Shown here piece by piece: positions 7,794 through 16,411 of a stretch of 64,000 bases of DNA. This DNA comes from Ignavibacteriaceae bacterium. Lineage in GTDB: Bacteria > Bacteroidota > Ignavibacteria > Ignavibacteriales > Ignavibacteriaceae. Each line of letters opens with the position of its first letter. Within the stretch, counting starts at the first letter, position 1. The stretch lies in contig JALNZG010000001.1 of the NCBI GenBank assembly GCA_023229425.1, positions 471,440 through 535,439 of the forward strand, given 5' to 3'. The notes beneath the pieces are model-generated. The model did not search any database. It was not told the DNA's origin and was given only the letters and a program-made list of their open reading frames with translations. Made by a program: the position numbers and the translations under genes.

Positions 7794-8249
7794 ATGGATG
7801 TTTTAAGTAATCTAAAATATGCTAAAGGTTCTAGAAAGAATAGAAAAAGAATCGGTAGAGGAGAAGGCTCCGGGCATGGCGGTACATCTACCAAAGGTAT
7901 GAATGGACAACATTCTCGTTCCGGCGCTAAATTTAGAGCATGGTTTGAGGGAGGTCAAATGCCTTTACAACGTAGAGTTCCTAAATTCGGCTTTACAAAT
8001 ATTTTCAAAAAAGAAGTTCAAATAATTAATGTTTCTGATTTACAGAAATTAGCAGATACATCATCTTTGCCAGAAATTTTAACCATTGAAGTCCTTGGAC
8101 AACTTGGGTTACTTTCTTCAAAAAAACTTCCTTTAAAGATTTTAGGAAACGGTGAACTCAAAGCTAAACTATCTCTCGAAGCAAATGCCGTCAGTCAATC
8201 AGCTAAAGATAAGATTGAAGCTGTTGGCGGATCAATTAAATTAGTTTAA
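7794..8249 (+). CDS. rplO: 50S ribosomal protein L15
   Basis: L15, a late assembly protein with a glycine-rich extended N-terminal arm: GSRKNRKRIGRGEGSGHGG followed by GQHSRSGAKFRAWFEGGQMP. 151 residues. The ATG at 7794 follows AAAGGTTAGTTT. Ends AVGGSIKLV. Position immediately before secY is canonical. Confidence 0.96.
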   Translation: MDVLSNLKYAKGSRKNRKRIGRGEGSGHGGTSTKGMNGQHSRSGAKFRAWFEGGQMPLQRRVPKFGFTNIFKKEVQIINVSDLQKLADTSSLPEILTIEVLGQLGLLSSKKLPLKILGNGELKAKLSLEANAVSQSAKDKIEAVGGSIKLV

Positions 8250-8260
8250 TGCGGTTATAA

Positions 8261-9598
8261 ATGCCAAAAATAACAGATACCTTTCGCAATATTTTTAAGA
8301 TAACGGAACTCCGCCAGAGGATTTTATATACATTAGTTGTGTTATTGATTGTACGGTTTGGCGCTCACGTAACTGTTCCGGGTGTTGACGCTGCACTTTT
8401 AACGCAATCCATGAAAAATCAATCAAGCGATACATTGTTTGGTCTTTATGATTTATTTGTTGGCGGCGCCTTTTCTAATGCGGCAATTTTTGCTTTGGGA
8501 ATAATGCCCTACATCTCAGCATCAATTATTCTTCAGTTGATGGGAGCTGTTGTTCCTTACTTTCAAAAACTTCAGCAAGAAGGGGAAGAGGGAAGAAAGA
8601 AGATTACGCAATTAACCCGTTACGGAACTGTTTTGATCTCCGCAATGCAGGCTTGGGGAATTACCATCCGCTTAGCCAATATTAATGTTGAAGGCGTTTC
8701 AATTATCCCGGCACAAGTGCAAGGAATTTCCTGGGTAATATCTACAATTCTTATTTTAACTGCCGGCACCGTATTTATGATGTGGCTCGGTGAACAAATT
8801 ACAGAAAGAGGTCTTGGTAACGGAATCTCTTTAATTATTTTCATTGGCATCATAGACCGTTTCCCCTATGCTATACTTGATGAATATCAGATGATATCGC
8901 AAGGAACGAGAAGTTTAGTTGTTGAAATAGTTGTTGTTTCCTTCATGGTGTTAGTAATTGCCGGTGTTATTTTGGTTACTCAGGGAACAAGAAGAATTCC
9001 TGTTCAATACGCTAAAAGAGTTGTCGGTAGAAAAGTTTATGGTGGTGTTACCCAATATATCCCGTTACGTGTTAATACTGCGGGAGTAATGCCAATTATC
9101 TTTGCTCAATCAATTATGTTTATTCCAAATACGGTTTTGTCGTTCTTCCCAAACAGTGAAATGTTACAGAGTATTTCAAGTTACTTTGTTTATACATCAC
9201 CGGTCTATTCATTTTTATATGCTTTGATGATAATCTTTTTCACTTATTTTTATACTGCAATAGCTTTTAATCCGAAAGACGTTGCTGACAATATGAAAAA
9301 ACAAGGAGGATTTATTCCGGGCATTCGGCCTGGGAAACATACATCCGATTTTATAGATAATATTTTAACAAAAATTACTTTACCCGGCTCATTCTTTCTT
9401 GCAATTGTTGCAATATTGCCTGCATTTGTTGGTGGTTTTGGAGTTTCGGGAAGATTTGCTCAATTCTTTGGCGGTACAAGTTTACTGATTATTGTTGGCG
9501 TTGCTTTAGATACTTTACAGCAGATCGAATCTCACTTGTTAATGAGACATTATGACGGATTTATGAAATCTGGTAAAATAAAAGGCAGAAGAGCCTAA
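8261..9598 (+). CDS. secY: Sec translocase channel subunit SecY
   Basis: Pore of the SecYEG translocon in the inner membrane. 445 residues with about ten hydrophobic segments. Visible landmarks are the plug and TM2 region (LYDLFVGGAFSNAAIFALGIMPYISASI), GEQITERGLGNGISLIIF in the middle, and the cytosolic loop motif GFIPGIRPG before the last helices. Full length. It supplies the export gate for the many signal-peptide proteins in this window. No adk gene separates it from map. Confidence 0.97.
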   Translation: MPKITDTFRNIFKITELRQRILYTLVVLLIVRFGAHVTVPGVDAALLTQSMKNQSSDTLFGLYDLFVGGAFSNAAIFALGIMPYISASIILQLMGAVVPYFQKLQQEGEEGRKKITQLTRYGTVLISAMQAWGITIRLANINVEGVSIIPAQVQGISWVISTILILTAGTVFMMWLGEQITERGLGNGISLIIFIGIIDRFPYAILDEYQMISQGTRSLVVEIVVVSFMVLVIAGVILVTQGTRRIPVQYAKRVVGRKVYGGVTQYIPLRVNTAGVMPIIFAQSIMFIPNTVLSFFPNSEMLQSISSYFVYTSPVYSFLYALMIIFFTYFYTAIAFNPKDVADNMKKQGGFIPGIRPGKHTSDFIDNILTKITLPGSFFLAIVAILPAFVGGFGVSGRFAQFFGGTSLLIIVGVALDTLQQIESHLLMRHYDGFMKSGKIKGRRA

Positions 9599-9604
9599 AC
9601 GAAG

Positions 9605-10366
9605 TTGATTTTAATTAAGACAAAAAAAGAAATTGATTTTATTAGAGAAAGCTGTATAATTGTAGCACAAACACTTCAACTGGTCAAAGAAAATGTTCGA
9701 CCTGGTGTTACAACTAAAGAATTAGACCTGATAGCGGAAGATTTTATTTTAACGAAAAATGCAAAACCGGCATTTAAAGGATACTCCCAAGGTGACGGTA
9801 ATCCCTTTCCGGCAACCATTTGTTCTTCGAGAAATTGTGAAGTTGTTCACGGAATTCCTGCAAAAACAGTTTTAATTGAAGGCGATATTATTTCAATTGA
9901 TGTCGGAGTAAATAAAAACGGATATTTTGGTGATGCCGCATTAACCGTAGCAGTTGGAAGTATTTCTTCCGATGTTCAAAAATTGATGGATGTAACTGAA
10001 AAGTCACTTTATTTTGGAATCGCTGAAGCAATTGAGAATAAACGTCTGCACAATATTTCCTATGCTGTACAGTCTTATGTTGAGGAAAACGGTTTTTCAA
10101 TCGTAAGAGAATTGACCGGGCACGGAGTAGGTAAACGTTTGCATGAGGATCCTTCGATTCCTAATTATGGAAAAAGAGATTCGGGTCCCAAATTAAAAAG
10201 TGGAATGACGCTTGCAATTGAACCGATGGTTAATATGGGAAAGAAAGAAGTAATTGTAGGTTATGACGGCTGGACGGTTTTAACACAAGATGGGTTGCCG
10301 TCAGCACATTTTGAGCACACTATTTTGGTAACTAACGGGAAACCGGAAATTTTAACAGTTTGTTAA
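9605..10366 (+). CDS. map: Methionine aminopeptidase, type I (TTG start)
   Basis: Removes the initiator methionine from nascent proteins. 253 residues. The five metal ligands are in family context: two Asp in IDVGVNKNGYFGDAA, His in GHGVGKRLHEDP, Glu in AIEPMV and Glu in AHFEHTILV. The conserved substrate His lies in CEVVHGIP. Starts at TTG, six bases after secY with no clear ribosome-binding site, which suggests coupling. A one-base gap separates its stop from infA. Confidence 0.96.
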   Translation: MILIKTKKEIDFIRESCIIVAQTLQLVKENVRPGVTTKELDLIAEDFILTKNAKPAFKGYSQGDGNPFPATICSSRNCEVVHGIPAKTVLIEGDIISIDVGVNKNGYFGDAALTVAVGSISSDVQKLMDVTEKSLYFGIAEAIENKRLHNISYAVQSYVEENGFSIVRELTGHGVGKRLHEDPSIPNYGKRDSGPKLKSGMTLAIEPMVNMGKKEVIVGYDGWTVLTQDGLPSAHFEHTILVTNGKPEILTVC

Positions 10367-10367
10367 T

Positions 10368-10586
10368 ATGGCTAAACAAGGTCCAATAAAAGTTGACGGA
10401 ATAATCTCAGAAACTTTACCTAATGCACATTTTAAAGTGCAGTTAGATAATGGTCACGAAATTCTTGCACATATTTCCGGCAAAATGAGAATGCATTTTA
10501 TAAAAATATTGGTTGGAGATAAAGTATCTGTTGAACTATCGCCTTACGATCTAACTAAAGGCCGAATTACCTACAGATATAAATAA
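10368..10586 (+). CDS. infA: Translation initiation factor IF-1
   Basis: IF-1 binds the 30S A site during initiation. 72 residues, an S1-type OB fold: VDGIISETLPNAHFKVQLDNGHEILAHISGKMR in outline, then GDKVSVELSPYDLTKGRITYR. Length is exactly that of most bacterial IF-1. The ATG follows the map stop after one base, so it is likely translated by reinitiation. Confidence 0.97.
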   Translation: MAKQGPIKVDGIISETLPNAHFKVQLDNGHEILAHISGKMRMHFIKILVGDKVSVELSPYDLTKGRITYRYK

Positions 10587-10597
10587 GCGGAGAAAAT

Positions 10598-10711
10598 ATG
10601 AAAGTTCGATCATCTGTTAAGAAAATTTGTGATAACTGTAAAGTTATCAAGCGTAAAGGTGTTGTGCGTGTGATTTGTAAAAATCCAAAACATAAACAAC
10701 GCCAAGGATAA
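10598..10711 (+). CDS. rpmJ: 50S ribosomal protein L36, zinc form
   Basis: Tiny L36, 37 residues: starts MKVRSSVKKICDNCKVIKRK and ends CKNPKHKQRQG. Cys11, Cys14, Cys27 and His32 form the zinc ribbon, so this is the C-plus version. AGCGGAGAAAAT precedes the ATG. It sits 11 bases after infA, as in most bacteria. Confidence 0.95.
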   Translation: MKVRSSVKKICDNCKVIKRKGVVRVICKNPKHKQRQG

Positions 10712-10734
10712 TTTAAAATAAAGGAGATACATAG

Positions 10735-11118
10735 TTGGCTCGTATAGCTGGAGTTGATTTACCCAAAAACAAAAAAGTCTTTTTTGGTCTTCAATATATT
10801 TTTGGTATTGGTGAACAAGTAGCAAAAGAAGTTTTAGAAAAAGCAAAAGTTGATCGCGATAAAAAAGTTTCGGCGTTAAATGAAGACGAAGTTGCCGCAA
10901 TTCGTTCTGTGCTTCAAGCAGATTATAAAGTTGAAGGAGCGCTGCGTTCCGAAGTTCAGCAAAATATTAAACGTTTGATGGATATTGGCAGCTATCGTGG
11001 ACTTCGCCACAGAAGAAGTTTGCCTGCAAGAGGTCAACGTACAAGAACTAACTCAAGAACTCGTAAAGGTAAACGGAAAACCGTTGCCGGCAAGAAAAAA
11101 ACTCCAACTAAGAAATAA
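10735..11118 (+). CDS. rpsM: 30S ribosomal protein S13 (TTG start)
   Basis: S13 of the 30S head contacts the P-site tRNA and 50S bridges. ARIAGVDLPKNKKVFFGLQYIFGIG opens the protein and the C-terminal tail SYRGLRHRRSLPARGQRTRTNSRTRKG is the family hallmark. 127 residues. Starts at TTG after AAGGAGATACATAG. Confidence 0.97.
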   Translation: MARIAGVDLPKNKKVFFGLQYIFGIGEQVAKEVLEKAKVDRDKKVSALNEDEVAAIRSVLQADYKVEGALRSEVQQNIKRLMDIGSYRGLRHRRSLPARGQRTRTNSRTRKGKRKTVAGKKKTPTKK

Positions 11119-11144
11119 TTAAATAGATTAAACGAGGCTAAATC

Positions 11145-11531
11145 TTGGCTAAAAGTGTAAAAAAAACAAAAAAGAAAAATTTAGTAGATTCTAACGGCAC
11201 TGCTCATATTAAAGCAACCTTTAATAATGTTCAAGTTACGTTAGCAGATATTTATGGCAATACCATCTCTTGGTCTTCTGCCGGGAGAAACGGATTTAAA
11301 GGATCAAGAAAGAATACTCCATTTGCCGCACAGGTTACGGCAGATGCAGCAGCAAAAGAAGCGTATGCGTTAGGGTTACGCCGGGTAGAAGTATTTGTTA
11401 AAGGTCCCGGCTCTGGTAGAGAATCTGCCATCCGTGCATTAAGCACTGCGGGAATTGAAATCACACAAATTAAAGATGTGACCCCTATTCCGCATAACGG
11501 CTGCAGACCCCCTAAGAAAAGAAGAGTTTAA
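11145..11531 (+). CDS. rpsK: 30S ribosomal protein S11 (TTG start)
   Basis: S11 of the platform. The sequence shows GTAHIKATFNNVQVTLADIYGN, SSAGRNGFKGSRKNTPFAAQ and the C-terminal signature DVTPIPHNGCRPPKKRRV. 128 residues. Starts at TTG preceded by GAGG. Confidence 0.97.
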   Translation: MAKSVKKTKKKNLVDSNGTAHIKATFNNVQVTLADIYGNTISWSSAGRNGFKGSRKNTPFAAQVTADAAAKEAYALGLRRVEVFVKGPGSGRESAIRALSTAGIEITQIKDVTPIPHNGCRPPKKRRV

Positions 11532-11554
11532 TTTTATATTGGAGAAGTAAGTAA

Positions 11555-12181
11555 ATGGCAAGATACACAGGTCCTGTTTGTAAATTATGTAGACGCGAAA
11601 AACAGAAGTTATTCTTGAAAGGTCAAAAATGTTTTACGGAAAAATGTCCTCTTGAAAAGAAGAATTATCCTCCCGGACAACATGGTTTGAATCGTCGTGC
11701 AAAAATTTCCGAATATGGCATTCAATTACGTGAAAAGCAGAAGATTAAAAGACAGTATGGAGTTCTAGAAACTCAATTTAGAAATTACTTTGAATCCGCT
11801 AACAACCAAAAGGGTATTACCGGAGACAATCTGATAAAAATGCTCGAAAGCAGATTTGATAATGTTGTTTATAGATTAGGTTTGGCGTCCTCCAGAAAAT
11901 CTGCGCGTCAATTGATTCGGCACAGACACGTAATGATTAACGATAGATTGGTTGATATTCCTTCTTATATTCTCAAAGCCGGTGACGTTATTAAAGTTCG
12001 TGATAAGAGTAAAAAACTTGATATTATTCACAACTCGTTAAAAAGAGTAAAAGATAACGTTTATTCTTGGTTGTCAATTGATAAAGCTACATTAAGCGGC
12101 ACATATTTGCAAGTACCGGAAAGAGCTGATGTTCCTCTTAATGCAAATGAGCAACTTGTGGTTGAGCTTTATTCTAAATAA
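11555..12181 (+). CDS. rpsD: 30S ribosomal protein S4, zinc form
   Basis: S4 nucleates 30S assembly and, in many bacteria, represses the alpha operon. 208 residues. Cys9, Cys12, Cys26 and Cys31 make the N-terminal zinc site. The S4 RNA-binding domain is seen at LESRFDNVVYRLGLASSRKSARQLIRH in outline. GGAGAAGTAAGTA precedes the ATG. Confidence 0.97.
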   Translation: MARYTGPVCKLCRREKQKLFLKGQKCFTEKCPLEKKNYPPGQHGLNRRAKISEYGIQLREKQKIKRQYGVLETQFRNYFESANNQKGITGDNLIKMLESRFDNVVYRLGLASSRKSARQLIRHRHVMINDRLVDIPSYILKAGDVIKVRDKSKKLDIIHNSLKRVKDNVYSWLSIDKATLSGTYLQVPERADVPLNANEQLVVELYSK

Positions 12182-12208
12182 TTTTTTTAAGAATGACAGA
12201 GGATAGAA

Positions 12209-13204
12209 ATGACTTTAGTAAATTTTAAAATGCCTGAAATGGTTGTCTTAGATGACTCCACTTTCACAAATGATTATGGTAAATTTTCCTTACAGCCGCT
12301 TGAGAGAGGCTATGGCGTAACTTTAGGTAACTCTTTAAGAAGAGTTCTCTTATCATCGTTACCCGGCGCAGCAATTGTTGCCGTAAAATTTTCACATGTG
12401 CTTCATGAATTTAGCACAATTCAAGGAGTGGTTGAAGATACCGCTGAGATCATTCTTAACTTGAAACAAGTAAGGATGAAACTCTTAAATAAAAAACCAA
12501 CCAAGATTGATTTATCATTCAGCGGTGAAGGTGAGTTTAAAGCAGCTGATATTCAAAAACAAAGCGCTGAAATTGAAATCCTTAATCCCGATTTGCACAT
12601 TGCTACGCTTAATAAAACAGCAAAGTTTGATTTGGAACTTCGCATCGGCAGAGGTAGAGGGTTTATTCCTGCGAATGAAAACAAGTCACCGGAATATACT
12701 TTAGGCACAATTCCTATTGATTCCATTTATACTCCGATAAAAAATGTTAAATACGATATTGAAAATGTTCGTATCGGTGATAAAAACGATTTTGAAAAAC
12801 TTACTCTTGAAATATGGACAGACGGTTCAATTGCTCCGGATGATGCATTAACGCAATCAGCTAAAATATTAAAAGATCATATTCAACTTTTCATAAATCT
12901 TGATTTAGAACCTGAAGAAAAGCAAGCTGAAATTCAGAGAGATTCTGAAAAAGAAAGAGTTAAAAAAATCTTATTAACCAACGTTGATGATCTTGAATTG
13001 AGCGTTCGTGCCCACAATTGTTTGAAAGCTGCGAACATTAAAAACATTGCGGAACTGGTAAAACGTGACGAAGCTGAAATGTTGAAATTTAGAAATTTTG
13101 GACGCAAATCACTTTCCGAATTAACCGAAATTGTTGAAACGTTAGGTTTGGAATTCGGGATGGATATTGACAGCTATATTAAAGACGAAAACGAAAACAA
13201 CTGA
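12209..13204 (+). CDS. rpoA: RNA polymerase alpha subunit
   Basis: Alpha subunit, scaffold for polymerase assembly. 331 residues. The N-terminal dimerisation domain has FSLQPLERGYGVTLGNSLRRVLLSS. The C-terminal DNA-binding domain (about 250-320) has the helix-hairpin-helix text ELSVRAHNCLKAANI and RNFGRKSLSELTEIV. GAGGATAGAA precedes the ATG. Full length. Confidence 0.98.
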   Translation: MTLVNFKMPEMVVLDDSTFTNDYGKFSLQPLERGYGVTLGNSLRRVLLSSLPGAAIVAVKFSHVLHEFSTIQGVVEDTAEIILNLKQVRMKLLNKKPTKIDLSFSGEGEFKAADIQKQSAEIEILNPDLHIATLNKTAKFDLELRIGRGRGFIPANENKSPEYTLGTIPIDSIYTPIKNVKYDIENVRIGDKNDFEKLTLEIWTDGSIAPDDALTQSAKILKDHIQLFINLDLEPEEKQAEIQRDSEKERVKKILLTNVDDLELSVRAHNCLKAANIKNIAELVKRDEAEMLKFRNFGRKSLSELTEIVETLGLEFGMDIDSYIKDENENN

Positions 13205-13225
13205 AATTTAAAACATTCGTCCATG

Positions 13226-13284
13226 CATTCATTCATTCACTCTACAAAAACAGTAGTTTAATTGAACGGATGAATGATTGAATG
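13226..13284. repeat. Imperfect inverted repeat between rpoA and rplQ
   Basis: CATTCATTCATTC at 13226-13238 is complementary, with one mismatch, to GAATGATTGAATG at 13272-13284, leaving a 33-base loop. The rpoA-rplQ gap (105 bases) is the longest in the ribosomal operon apart from the tRNA insertion. Words of the same type (CATTCATTCAC) recur at 20480-20490. No function is evident; it could slow transcription or be an old repeat. Confidence 0.5.
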
Positions 13285-13309
13285 AAAATTATTAAACAAA
13301 GGTTTAGCT

Positions 13310-13804
13310 ATGAGACACAGTGTTAAAGGTAGAAAATTAAACAGAACAGCAAGTCACCGATCTGCTCTCCTACGGAATTTAGCTACTTCATTATTGAAAC
13401 ATAAAAGAATTAGAACAACAGTTGCAAAAGCAAAAGAACTTCGCGGTTTTGTTGAACCGCTACTAACCAAAGCTATTATCGGTGATCTCCACAATAAGAA
13501 ACTTATAATGGATTCGATTAAAGATAAGGAAGTTGTGAAAGAGCTTTTCAGCAGTATTGTTACTACTCTTGGTGAAAGAAAAGGCGGTTATACCCGGGTC
13601 GTAAAACTTGGAAGACGCTTAGGTGACGGAGCCGAAATTGCGATCATTGAATTAGTTGACTACAACGAAGTCGCTAACCAAAAAGCGGTTGAAAACAAAG
13701 AAAAGAAAGAAGCCAAAGGCGAAGCTAAAAAAGCTAAAGCAGATACCAAAGGCGCTGTTGAAGATGCCAAGGTAATTGAAGAAACCGCCAAAGAGAAAAA
13801 ATAA
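13310..13804 (+). CDS. rplQ: 50S ribosomal protein L17 with charged C-terminal tail
   Basis: L17, last gene of the alpha operon. The N-terminus MRHSVKGRKLNRTASHRSALLRNLATSLL in outline and TRVVKLGRRLGDGAEIAIIELV are the family core, ending near residue 120. The remaining about 40 residues are an alanine/lysine/glutamate-rich tail, seen in several Bacteroidetes relatives. A strong terminator follows, so this gene closes the operon. Confidence 0.96.
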   Translation: MRHSVKGRKLNRTASHRSALLRNLATSLLKHKRIRTTVAKAKELRGFVEPLLTKAIIGDLHNKKLIMDSIKDKEVVKELFSSIVTTLGERKGGYTRVVKLGRRLGDGAEIAIIELVDYNEVANQKAVENKEKKEAKGEAKKAKADTKGAVEDAKVIEETAKEKK

Positions 13805-13822
13805 ATTCTACACGGATTGGAG

Positions 13823-13865
13823 AAAAAAGAGTAGTCCTGATAAAGTCGGGGTTACTCTTTTTTTA
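13823..13865 (+). terminator. Intrinsic terminator of the ribosomal operon
   Basis: AAAAAAGAGTA (13823-13833) pairs perfectly with TACTCTTTTTT (13853-13863). The stem is extended inwards by GTCC with GGGT/G wobble pairs around the loop TGATAAAGTC, and the right arm runs into a T tract. The hairpin lies directly after rplQ and four bases before the engB start, so it should cut the two transcription units apart. Confidence 0.85.
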
Positions 13866-13868
13866 TTT

Positions 13869-14492
13869 ATGTACAAAGAGTCAAGCTTTAAAAAATCAGT
13901 TTATGCAATTTCAGAACTTCCGACAGAAATATTCCCGGAAGTTGTACTTTGCGGCAGGTCAAATGTCGGGAAATCATCATTTATCAACTTTTTCTTTGGA
14001 AAAAAAAATTTAGCCAAAGTAAGTTCTGATCCCGGAAAAACACGATCGCTAAATTTTTACGAAATTGATAAATCATTTTATGTTGTTGATCTTCCCGGGT
14101 TTGGTTATGCAAAAATAAGTCAAGATGAAAGAAAACGGTGGGGAAAACTCATCGAAGATTATTTTCGCGTGGCAAAATCCATTGCGCTTGTCTTTCATTT
14201 TATAGACAGCCGCCATGAGCCGATGCAAAGTGATTTAGACTTGTTTAAGATGATTTCATTTTATCAATTGCCATATTTTATTGTTTTGAGCAAAGCTGAT
14301 AAACTAAATCAATCGCAAATTGCTTCTGCGAAAAAAACAGTTGCAAGTTATTTCCCAAATTTTATTTTTGGTACAAATCTTTTTTTCTATTCAACCATGA
14401 ACGGCAAATGGAAAAGAGACATAGAAAAACAGTTGTATAGTCAATTAGAACTGGTTAAATTAAATTCAATAGTTGCTAATAAACCGGGCTAA
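13869..14492 (+). CDS. engB: Ribosome biogenesis GTPase EngB (YsxC)
   Basis: Small essential GTPase for 50S assembly. 207 residues. P-loop GRSNVGKSS, G2 region GKTRSLNFYEID, G3 DLPGFGYAKIS (DxPG) and G4 SKAD are all present. The frame is open upstream into rplQ, but the conserved protein begins at the ATG at 13869 (MYKESSFKKSVYAISELP). That ATG has no ribosome-binding site because it abuts the T tract of the terminator. Confidence 0.94.
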   Translation: MYKESSFKKSVYAISELPTEIFPEVVLCGRSNVGKSSFINFFFGKKNLAKVSSDPGKTRSLNFYEIDKSFYVVDLPGFGYAKISQDERKRWGKLIEDYFRVAKSIALVFHFIDSRHEPMQSDLDLFKMISFYQLPYFIVLSKADKLNQSQIASAKKTVASYFPNFIFGTNLFFYSTMNGKWKRDIEKQLYSQLELVKLNSIVANKPG

Positions 14493-14529
14493 GGTTATAT
14501 TTAGTAAAAAATTAATTAAACATTTTGCA

Positions 14530-16404
14530 ATGGCTATGGATAGAAGACAAAAAAAAAGATTATTGTTTTTTTTAATTTTCCCCGTTCTACTTTCCGTAAC
14601 ATTTTTTGTGCATGATGTTGCAATTAGAATTGTTGCTCTCCTCCTTTCTTTTATTTACGTTGGATCAATTCTTTTTTTAAGAGATAATTTTCGTAAACCG
14701 CCAATTTTTGATCTTCAACATGAAACCATTGACCCCGAATCCCATAGGGATATCGAAAAATCAAACATACCCCATTCTCTTGATGAAGAAAGTTCGTTTC
14801 AGGTTATAAATAAACGCCCAAGCTCTGAAATAATAACAGAAGCTAATTATTTTAAAGTTAAAACTCCTCAATCCATTGAAAAACCACCGGATTTAAAAGA
14901 ACGGTTTTCTGAAATAGTCAATGAAGAACTTCCAAAAGAGATTGGATATGATGGTCAATTTTCTTTTATTTTAGAAAAAATTCTTTCGGTTATCAAAGAA
15001 GCGTATGCCTCTAATACCGCTATCTTTTTTTGGTATAATAAAAAGAAAGAAAAACTTTCTGTGGAAAGATTTGTTTCAAATACTACGGAAGTTACAAAAA
15101 GCAAGTTGGGCATTGAGGATGACATCTTAAGTAAAATTGTAACAACAGGTGATCCTGAACTTCTTTCCGACATCTCCAAAACTGCGGAAGCTGATGTTAT
15201 CCGCTATTACAATACCCCTCAAGGGATAAAAAGTTTTGTCGGAGTTCCAATTTATTATGAAAAAGATTTGATCGGCGTACTTGCAATTGATTCAAAAACC
15301 AATGACAGTTTCGGTATTGAAACAATTTTTTCGCTTGGTAGATTTGTCCGCTTGATTACCATATTAATTAATATCTTTGAGCAAAAATTTTCTGAGTTCG
15401 TTTCCCAAAGGAGATTGCATGGCTTACTTAGTTTAATTACACCTTCATCATCATTCGAACATGAAAAAGATGTTATGCAGGCGCTGGAAAAATCAATTGA
15501 ATTTTTGCTTACGTGGGATGCTTTTGTTTTTGTTTATTACAATCCTATGGCAAAAAATTTCAAAACAATGCGGGTAAAAAATAAAACATCGCTAAAATAT
15601 ATCGGCGAAAATTTGGAAATTGAATTGAATGGAACACTTGCCGGCAAAAGTATCTTAACCGGCTTGCCTGTAAAAATTGATGATACTTCTGCAAATGATT
15701 ATAAACGGTTTTCAAAAAATGAAGATGTAACCTTTGATGGTTCTTTCGTTGTTATTCCTCTTGTATTTCAGAACCAAAATTACGGCGCACTTTGTTTTGA
15801 AAGTTTGCGCAAAAATGCTTACTCAAAATCGGATATTGATTTTCTTCTTAACTCAGTTGGGATCCTCTCGTTTATAATTTATTCCTTTGCCACGCAAAGT
15901 GTTCTGAAAAGTTATCTTGCGATTGACATTGAGACAAAAGCATTAAATCCAAAAACTTTTAACGAAAGAGTATCAGAGGAATTGATAAAAGCTAAGGAAT
16001 TTAATTTGGATTGTTCACTTGCGCTGATTCGTATTGATGATTTCCTTGAACAGGAATCACTATTTGACGGAAATCCTTTCGCTAAAATTTTAATATCAAT
16101 CTCTGAAATGATTCTCTCTGAAATGAATCCTTACAGGCTTTTTGGCAGACTTGATGAAAAAATATTTGCCGTTTTTTTTCTAAATAATTCTTCAAAAGAT
16201 GTTTACATCTGGGCTGAAAAGTTAAGGGTTAAAGTTGCCCGCCAGCCAATATCAGTAGTAGCGCGGCAAACCACTTTTACAATTTCTGTTGGTGTTGCTT
16301 CGGCAAAAGGAAAAACTGATAATGAAGAAGTGCTTTACAACGCTAATCTTGCTTTGGAAAAAGCCGTTGAAAGCGGTGGCAATAAAGTCAGAAATATAAA
16401 TTGA
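14530..16404 (+). CDS. Membrane protein with two GAF domains and a degenerate GGDEF domain
   Basis: Likely signalling protein, about 624 residues. Two hydrophobic helices near the N-terminus (FLIFPVLLSVTFFVHDVAI and IVALLLSFIYVGSILFL) are followed by a linker. Two GAF-like sensory domains come next: one contains FVGVPIYYEKDLIGVLAID, the other SFVVIPLVFQNQNYGALCF. The C-terminal GGDEF-like domain has GRLDEKIFAVFF where the active motif GGDEF should be, so diguanylate cyclase activity is not expected. The frame is open back into engB; ATG 14530 or 14536 is the likely start. Ligand unknown. Confidence 0.8.
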   Translation: MAMDRRQKKRLLFFLIFPVLLSVTFFVHDVAIRIVALLLSFIYVGSILFLRDNFRKPPIFDLQHETIDPESHRDIEKSNIPHSLDEESSFQVINKRPSSEIITEANYFKVKTPQSIEKPPDLKERFSEIVNEELPKEIGYDGQFSFILEKILSVIKEAYASNTAIFFWYNKKKEKLSVERFVSNTTEVTKSKLGIEDDILSKIVTTGDPELLSDISKTAEADVIRYYNTPQGIKSFVGVPIYYEKDLIGVLAIDSKTNDSFGIETIFSLGRFVRLITILINIFEQKFSEFVSQRRLHGLLSLITPSSSFEHEKDVMQALEKSIEFLLTWDAFVFVYYNPMAKNFKTMRVKNKTSLKYIGENLEIELNGTLAGKSILTGLPVKIDDTSANDYKRFSKNEDVTFDGSFVVIPLVFQNQNYGALCFESLRKNAYSKSDIDFLLNSVGILSFIIYSFATQSVLKSYLAIDIETKALNPKTFNERVSEELIKAKEFNLDCSLALIRIDDFLEQESLFDGNPFAKILISISEMILSEMNPYRLFGRLDEKIFAVFFLNNSSKDVYIWAEKLRVKVARQPISVVARQTTFTISVGVASAKGKTDNEEVLYNANLALEKAVESGGNKVRNIN

Positions 16405-16411
16405 GGCGGAA

